Origin: an uncultured Anaeromusa sp.
GTDB taxonomy: Bacteria; Bacillota; Negativicutes; Anaeromusales; Anaeromusaceae
Direction of reading: 5' to 3'
Assembly (NCBI RefSeq): GCF_963676855.1
Contig: NZ_OY781460.1
Location: 806,001 to 870,000, forward strand
DNA: 64,000 bases
The notes beneath the pieces are model-generated. The model saw only the letters and a program-made list of their open reading frames with translations. It was not told the origin of the DNA and did not search any database. Shown in pieces: positions 60,311-64,000 of the stretch. Each line of letters begins with the position of its first letter. Within the stretch, counting starts at the first letter, position 1. Position numbers and translations under genes: made by a program.

Positions 60311-61291
60311 ATGTATTTGCCAATAAAGTTGGTCAAGTGGCTAGTCAGTATTAGTTGTTTAATCGTATTGGCTGGGTGTGGCAATGAACTAACATCAGAA
60401 CCATATCCGTCCCAAGCGCTTACGATCATTGTTAGCTTTGCTCCTGGCGGCGGGACTGCAGAATCGGCTCGTGCTTTGCTTCCTTATGTGGAAAAAAATC
60501 TAGGAATGCCAATAACGATTAGTTTTAAAACAGGTGAGGGCGGTTGGAGCGGCTGGAAAGAACTGCTGGAGGAAGAGGCGGATGGTTATACGCTGGCCTA
60601 TATTAATACGCCTAATATAATTACTGGATATATGGATCCGGCAAGTAAAAGACCGGCAACTTTGGATGATTTTGAATTAATAGCCAATCATGTAATGGAT
60701 TATGGGGTTATTGCTATTCGTCATGATGAGGCGCGGTTTGAAAATTTGGCTGAGTTAATGGCTTACGCTCAGACAAGAGAAGTTACGGCAGCAGCGACTG
60801 GTTATGCGAGTGATGATAATATTGCTCAATTAAAAATTAATCAACAGTATGGAAGTAAGTTTGTAGGTACGCACTTTCGCGGAACGGCACAAGGAATAGA
60901 TGCGGTAGTTAAAGGGCGTATTGATGTTCTTTTTGCCAATGTAGGTGAACTTTGCCAATTGCATAAAGACCAAAAATTGAAGATCGTTGCCATTATGTCT
61001 CCGGTGCGGTCTGAAATAATTCCAGATGTTCCAACCATGGATGAACTTGGCTATCCAGGCATATACTCTTACTCTGCTCGTGGAATTGCGATGAAAAAAG
61101 GAGTAGATTCTAGTAAAGTTAAGAAGGTAGCCGATGCATTTGCAGCAGGAATTAACCATCCTGAACATGTAAAAAAAATGCAGGATGCAGGACTGCAAGT
61201 ACAGTATATGGATGGAGAAGAGTACAAGCGATTTCTTCTTTCAGAAGAAAATAATATTAGAGACATATTTGGATTGCTTGGATGGGAATAA
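60311..61291 (+). CDS. TctC-family solute-binding lipoprotein, orphan
   Basis: A 326-residue extracytoplasmic binding protein of the tripartite tricarboxylate transporter (TctC/BugT) family. The lipobox LIVLAGC places the modified Cys at 23. Typical are PSQALTIIVSFAPGGGT near 33, FVGTHFRGTAQGIDAVVKGRIDV, DVPTMDELGYPG and SARGIAMKKG. No tctA or tctB gene is present. It directly follows the LytS/LytTR pair (30 bases), so it may present the ligand to the sensor rather than feed a transporter. The ATG at 60311 follows GGAGG. Confidence 0.92.
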   Translation: MYLPIKLVKWLVSISCLIVLAGCGNELTSEPYPSQALTIIVSFAPGGGTAESARALLPYVEKNLGMPITISFKTGEGGWSGWKELLEEEADGYTLAYINTPNIITGYMDPASKRPATLDDFELIANHVMDYGVIAIRHDEARFENLAELMAYAQTREVTAAATGYASDDNIAQLKINQQYGSKFVGTHFRGTAQGIDAVVKGRIDVLFANVGELCQLHKDQKLKIVAIMSPVRSEIIPDVPTMDELGYPGIYSYSARGIAMKKGVDSSKVKKVADAFAAGINHPEHVKKMQDAGLQVQYMDGEEYKRFLLSEENNIRDIFGLLGWE

Positions 61292-61435
61292 AAGTAAAAA
61301 CACTATAGGGTTCGATTGCTCGTTGTTTCGCCAAGCGTATCCCAGGAAAGTTCTGCTAATCGCCTTATTTGCAGGAGCCTGGAGAAGAGTGTAGAATTTA
61401 CTATGGCTACAGGAAATGATAGGAGGGGATGCTTC
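61292..61435. other. Intergenic region before selD
   Basis: A 144-base gap at the right border of the AT-rich block. No gene, tRNA or clear terminator was recognised. It must contain or abut the selD promoter. Confidence 0.35.
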
Positions 61436-62467
61436 GTGGTGAAGCTGACTCAGTTTACAAATAGCGGCGGCTGCGCCGCAAAGGTGCCGCCGGGCTCGTT
61501 GTCGCAAGTGCTGCGGCAGCTCAAAGCGCCCAGTGATCCGCGCCTTTTGGTAGGAACGGACACGTCGGATGACGCCGGGGTGTTCTTATTAAATGAAGAA
61601 ACAGCGCTCATTCAGACGGTTGATTTTTTCCCTCCCATGGTGGATGATCCGTATTTGTTCGGGCAGATTGCGGCAGCCAACAGCCTAAGCGATGTCTATG
61701 CTATGGGCGGCAAGCCGCTGACGGCGTTGAATGTCGTGGCCTGGCCTCTTTGCAAGCTGCCGGCGGAAGTGCTGCTGCAGGTGCTCCAAGGCGGCATGGA
61801 CAAGGTGGCCGAAGCCGGGGCGGTTTTGGCCGGAGGCCATACAATTGCCGATAATGAGCCCAAATACGGTCTCAGCGTCACCGGTGTTTGCCATCCTTCG
61901 CGGGTGCGTACCAACGCCGGAGCGCGGCCGGGCGATGCGTTGGTGTTGACCAAGGCGTTGGGCACAGGAATTTTGACAACCGCGGCGCGGCTGGAGCTGT
62001 TTGGCACAGGCGTGGCGGCGGCGGGAAAATCCATGTCTACGCTGAACAAGGCGGCGGCGCAAGTTATGGAAGGCTTTGACGTGCACGGCTGTACGGATAT
62101 TACGGGCTTTGGCCTGTTGGGTCATACGGCGGAAGTGGCCGCTGGCAGCGGCGTTAAGATTTGCTTGGATGCCAATGCCTTGCCGCTGTTGCCGGAGGTG
62201 CTGGAAGCGGCGGCGATGGGGCTGATCCCTGCAGGGGCCTATACCAATCGGGATTATTTGGGCGCACGGGTGCGCTTTGGAGACTCGGTGCCGGAAGCGC
62301 TGCGAGATGTATGCTATGATCCGCAGACGTCCGGCGGCTTGTTGATTGCTTTGAGTGAAGACGAGGCGCCGAAGCTGCTGCAGGAATTGCAGGCGGCGGG
62401 CGTGACGGCGGCAGCCATTATTGGCCGCGTAACAGACGGCGAAGGAGGAACGATTGATGTCAAATGA
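61436..62467 (+). CDS. selD: Selenide, water dikinase (SelD)
   Basis: A 343-residue selenophosphate synthetase, which makes selenophosphate from selenide and ATP for selenocysteine or selenouridine. The N-terminal active site is TNSGGCAAK (Cys13, Lys16), a cysteine form rather than a selenocysteine UGA. Other conserved parts are GTDTSDDAGVF, FFPPMVDDPYLFGQIAAANSLSDVYAMGG, GGHTIADNEPKYGLSVTG and GCTDITGFGLLGH. Two adjacent GTG codons (61436, 61439) follow AGGAGGGG; the first is used. It overlaps yedF by 11 bases. Sequence positions are given as short motifs only. Confidence 0.95.
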   Translation: MVKLTQFTNSGGCAAKVPPGSLSQVLRQLKAPSDPRLLVGTDTSDDAGVFLLNEETALIQTVDFFPPMVDDPYLFGQIAAANSLSDVYAMGGKPLTALNVVAWPLCKLPAEVLLQVLQGGMDKVAEAGAVLAGGHTIADNEPKYGLSVTGVCHPSRVRTNAGARPGDALVLTKALGTGILTTAARLELFGTGVAAAGKSMSTLNKAAAQVMEGFDVHGCTDITGFGLLGHTAEVAAGSGVKICLDANALPLLPEVLEAAAMGLIPAGAYTNRDYLGARVRFGDSVPEALRDVCYDPQTSGGLLIALSEDEAPKLLQELQAAGVTAAAIIGRVTDGEGGTIDVK

Positions 62468-63065
62468 AATAGATGCCAGAGGGCTTCTTTGCCCGCAGCC
62501 GGTCATTTTGACCAAACGGGCGTTGGATGCCATGAATGCTGGCGTGCTGACAGTGCGGGTGGATAATGAAATTGCCAAGGAAAATGTGCGCAAACTGGCA
62601 ACTTCATTGGGCTGTGTCGTAGACGTGGTCGCCGAAGCCGGGGGCTTTGCCTTGCGTTTGACCAAGGGAGCGGCAACGGAGCTGCCAACGTTTCTGGGTG
62701 AATGCGTAAGTTGTCGGGAAGAAGCGCCTGCGGAAGAGGGGCTAGTCTATTTGGTTACCAAGGATACCTTGGGCCACGGCAGCGACGAGCTGGGTGCGGT
62801 GCTGATGCGTTCGTTCTTGCATACGCTTTTGGAAGGACCTGTACCGAAGGCGTTGCTTTTCCTTAACAGCGGCGTCAAGCTGACGGTAGAGGCATCGGCT
62901 TTGTTGGAGCCCATCCGAGCACTGGCTGAGGCGGGCTGCCAGGTGTTGTCCTGCGGTACGTGCCTTTCCTATTACCACTTGGAAGACAAGCTGGCGGTAG
63001 GAGAAGTGACAAATATGTATACCATTCTGGAACTGGCTCGTTCTGGGCGGACGCTGACGCTGTGA
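62457..63065 (+). CDS. yedF: YedF-like selenium/sulfur relay protein (TusA-DsrE)
   Basis: A 202-residue protein: a TusA-like domain (about 1-75) with DARGLLCPQPVI (Cys12) and a DsrE-like domain (about 90-200) with TLGHGSDELG and GCQVLSCGTCLSYY. This fusion is the YedF family often encoded beside selD and thought to carry reactive selenium or sulfur. The ATG at 62457 follows AAGGAGG inside the selD 3' end. It overlaps the next gene by one base. Confidence 0.93.
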   Translation: MSNEIDARGLLCPQPVILTKRALDAMNAGVLTVRVDNEIAKENVRKLATSLGCVVDVVAEAGGFALRLTKGAATELPTFLGECVSCREEAPAEEGLVYLVTKDTLGHGSDELGAVLMRSFLHTLLEGPVPKALLFLNSGVKLTVEASALLEPIRALAEAGCQVLSCGTCLSYYHLEDKLAVGEVTNMYTILELARSGRTLTL

Positions 63066-63331
63066 TGTTGGCGAAACTCTATCCAAAGCTTAACTGCTTG
63101 GTGACGCTGGTTTCGGTGCATGATGCGCTGTTGGCGGAACGGGAGCTTGGCCAACGGAACATTCGCATTGTGCCGACGCCGCAAGAGCTGGATCTTAGCT
63201 GCGGCCAAAGTCTGCTTTGTGTTCTAGAGGAAGCGGCGGAGATTCGGGGTTTGCTGGAGCGCGCTGGCGTGCGCTGCGGCTTTTGGCATCGTCGAAGCCA
63301 GAGTGGTTGGGTGAAGATAGACGAGGATTGA
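63065..63331 (+). CDS. DUF3343 putative selenium/sulfur carrier
   Basis: An 88-residue protein of the DUF3343 family: LVTLVSVHDALLAERELG, then VPTPQELDLSCGQSL and a C-terminal GFWHRR. The Cys in SCGQS is the family's likely carrier residue. Members cluster with selenium genes, as here. The ATG overlaps the yedF stop (TGATG), so selD, yedF and this gene form a coupled operon. Confidence 0.9.
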   Translation: MLAKLYPKLNCLVTLVSVHDALLAERELGQRNIRIVPTPQELDLSCGQSLLCVLEEAAEIRGLLERAGVRCGFWHRRSQSGWVKIDED

Positions 63332-63350
63332 ACAGGAGTAAAGGGAGGTA
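63328..63350. repeat. Purine-rich motif TTGAACAGGAGTAAAGGGAGG
   Basis: A further copy of the purine-rich motif seen at 4067, 9433, 11120 and 22212. Here it covers the end of the DUF3343 gene and provides the ribosome site of the DUF951 gene. Confidence 0.35.
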
Positions 63351-63358
63351 CGCGGGAT

Positions 63359-63562
63359 ATGAATATCGTCAAGGTGGACATGGGAGATATAGTGAAAATG
63401 AAGAAAGCGCATCCTTGTGGCAGTGACCGTTGGGAGATTGTGCGCACAGGCATGGATATCGGTCTGAAGTGCCTGGGCTGCGGCCATCGAGTACTTATTC
63501 CGCGTCCTAAGTTTGAAAAATCGTTCCGAGGTATCGTCGGCAAAGTCGGCGATACGGAATAA
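63359..63562 (+). CDS. DUF951 family small protein
   Basis: A 67-residue DUF951 protein: VDMGDIVKMKKAHPCG, then GLKCLGCGHRV, with cysteines C20, C38 and C41 suggesting a zinc ribbon-like fold, and a C-terminal RPKFEKSFRGIV. It is common in Firmicutes and often near ribosome or replication genes; function unknown. The ATG follows GGGAGG 28 bases after DUF3343, so it may be the last gene of the selenium operon. A terminator follows at 63612-63659. Confidence 0.9.
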   Translation: MNIVKVDMGDIVKMKKAHPCGSDRWEIVRTGMDIGLKCLGCGHRVLIPRPKFEKSFRGIVGKVGDTE

Positions 63563-63611
63563 AGAAGTACGGACCACAGAGTAACTGAATAATAGAGGCA
63601 AACATAGAATG

Positions 63612-63659
63612 GAAAAAGAGAGCAACATCCGGCGAATTCGGGTGTTGCTCTCTTTTTCT
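63612..63659. terminator. Bidirectional terminator
   Basis: GAAAAAGAGAGCAACA pairs with TGTTGCTCTCTTTTTC between the convergent DUF951 and chemoreceptor genes; T-runs lie on both sides. Confidence 0.9.
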
Positions 63660-63700
63660 ATATCTGTTACGCGGTGTAACGTTTTTTCATAGGATCTATT

Positions 63701-64000
63701 TTACAGCCGGAACTTACTGACGGCTTCCTGCATTTTTTGCGCCATGCCTTCGAGGCCCTGGCTGGAAGCAGCGATTTCTTCGGCGGCGGCGGACTGTTCC
63801 TCGGTGATGGCAGCGACGTTTTCCGACTCGCTGGAAGCATGTTTACTCAGTCGGTCAATTTCGGCCACCGCGGTAACGATTTCCTGGCTGCCTTGGGCCA
63901 TATGCTCGATGACGGTGGACATTTCTTTCATCTGATCCGCCACATGAAGCACGATGGTTTCAATACTATTAAAGGCGGCGCCGGTGCTGTTGACAACTTC
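63701..64000 (-). CDS. Methyl-accepting chemotaxis protein, C-terminal end (partial)
   Basis: The last 99 residues of a chemoreceptor whose 5' part lies beyond the right edge of the window. The frame is open to base 64000. The sequence matches the end of the signalling hairpin, with QGSQEIVTAVAEIDRLS and ENVAAITEEQSAAAEEI, heptad-patterned and Ala/Glu/Gln-rich as in methylation helices. An internal GTG at 63952 is not a real start. There is no C-terminal docking pentapeptide. Confidence 0.93.
   Translation of the reverse strand, partial: EVVNSTGAAFNSIETIVLHVADQMKEMSTVIEHMAQGSQEIVTAVAEIDRLSKHASSESENVAAITEEQSAAAEEIAASSQGLEGMAQKMQEAVSKFRL

Noticed and set aside
61436..61500. Selenocysteine codon in selD
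   Set aside because: The active-site codon is TGC (Cys), not TGA, so no recoding is needed.
61685..62665. Long minus-strand frame (326 codons) opposite selD/yedF
   Set aside because: It lies wholly antisense to selD and yedF, has no family features, and is Arg/Gln/His-rich as expected from the complement of GC-rich coding DNA.

Overview
The window looks like chromosomal DNA from a diderm (two-membrane) Firmicute, most likely a Negativicutes/Sporomusaceae-type anaerobe. It combines Firmicute features (an S-box SAM riboswitch, DUF1659/DUF2922/YvrJ genes, DUF951, LytS/LytTR signalling, strong AAGGAGG ribosome sites, frequent GTG/TTG starts) with outer-membrane features (a two-partner secretion pair, an AIDA-type autotransporter with its heptosyltransferase). 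No rRNA, tRNA, CRISPR array, prophage or transposase was seen. The genus is an inference from gene content.

Layout. 0.1-7 kb (minus strand): a large Tat-exported protein of unknown role, metF, and a UPF0280 / NIL-ferredoxin / HcyBio operon for anaerobic homocysteine synthesis from sulfide, led by a sigma70 promoter, SAM-I riboswitch and terminator. 7-9.4 kb: a histidine kinase and a dCache sensor that look like one receptor kinase split inside its HAMP domain and placed in reverse order. 9.6-13.8 kb: coupled phoU-like and mgtC-like genes, an exported alkaline phosphatase and a HAD phosphatase. 14-19.2 kb: chemoreceptor, STAS protein and PAS-PP2C-HATPase (partner switching), plus PAS-HD-GYP. 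19.6-23.8 kb: deoR-type regulator, prfC, a candidate small RNA and a PAS-GGDEF protein. 24-28.2 kb (plus strand): a REC-X / REC-HDOD / REC-GAF-histidine kinase trio. 28.3-29.7 kb: sigma factor, DUF1659, DUF2922 and YvrJ. 29.7-38.8 kb: autotransporter, heptosyltransferase, AraC regulator, permease and amidohydrolase. 39-41.6 kb: a DUF445 pair. 41.8-48.3 kb: TpsA/TpsB and a divergent sigma factor. 48.4-54.2 kb: a sigma54 activator, then a -24/-12 promoter driving a peptidase C26, a permease and cysteine desulfidase. 54.3-61.3 kb: an AT-richer block with an RraA-like aldolase, MFS transporter, 2-hydroxyacid dehydrogenase, LytS/LytTR pair and an orphan TctC lipoprotein. 61.4-63.6 kb: selD, yedF, DUF3343 and DUF951. 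The right edge cuts a chemoreceptor.

How it works together (inference). Sulfur runs through the window: cysteine desulfidase releases sulfide, the HcyBio operon can fix sulfide into homocysteine under SAM control, metF supplies the methyl group for methionine, and selD/yedF handle selenium. Signalling genes are unusually dense, with at least eight sensory or regulatory proteins between 7 and 28 kb.

A dispersed ~158-bp near-palindromic element occurs four times (4.2, 9.5, 18.0 and 22.3 kb), with a possible minimal copy at 29.4 kb. Copies sit at the 3' ends of genes, often next to purine-rich tracts. This repeat, the permuted kinase, the small RNA and the orphan-TctC signalling block are the least explained parts of the window.
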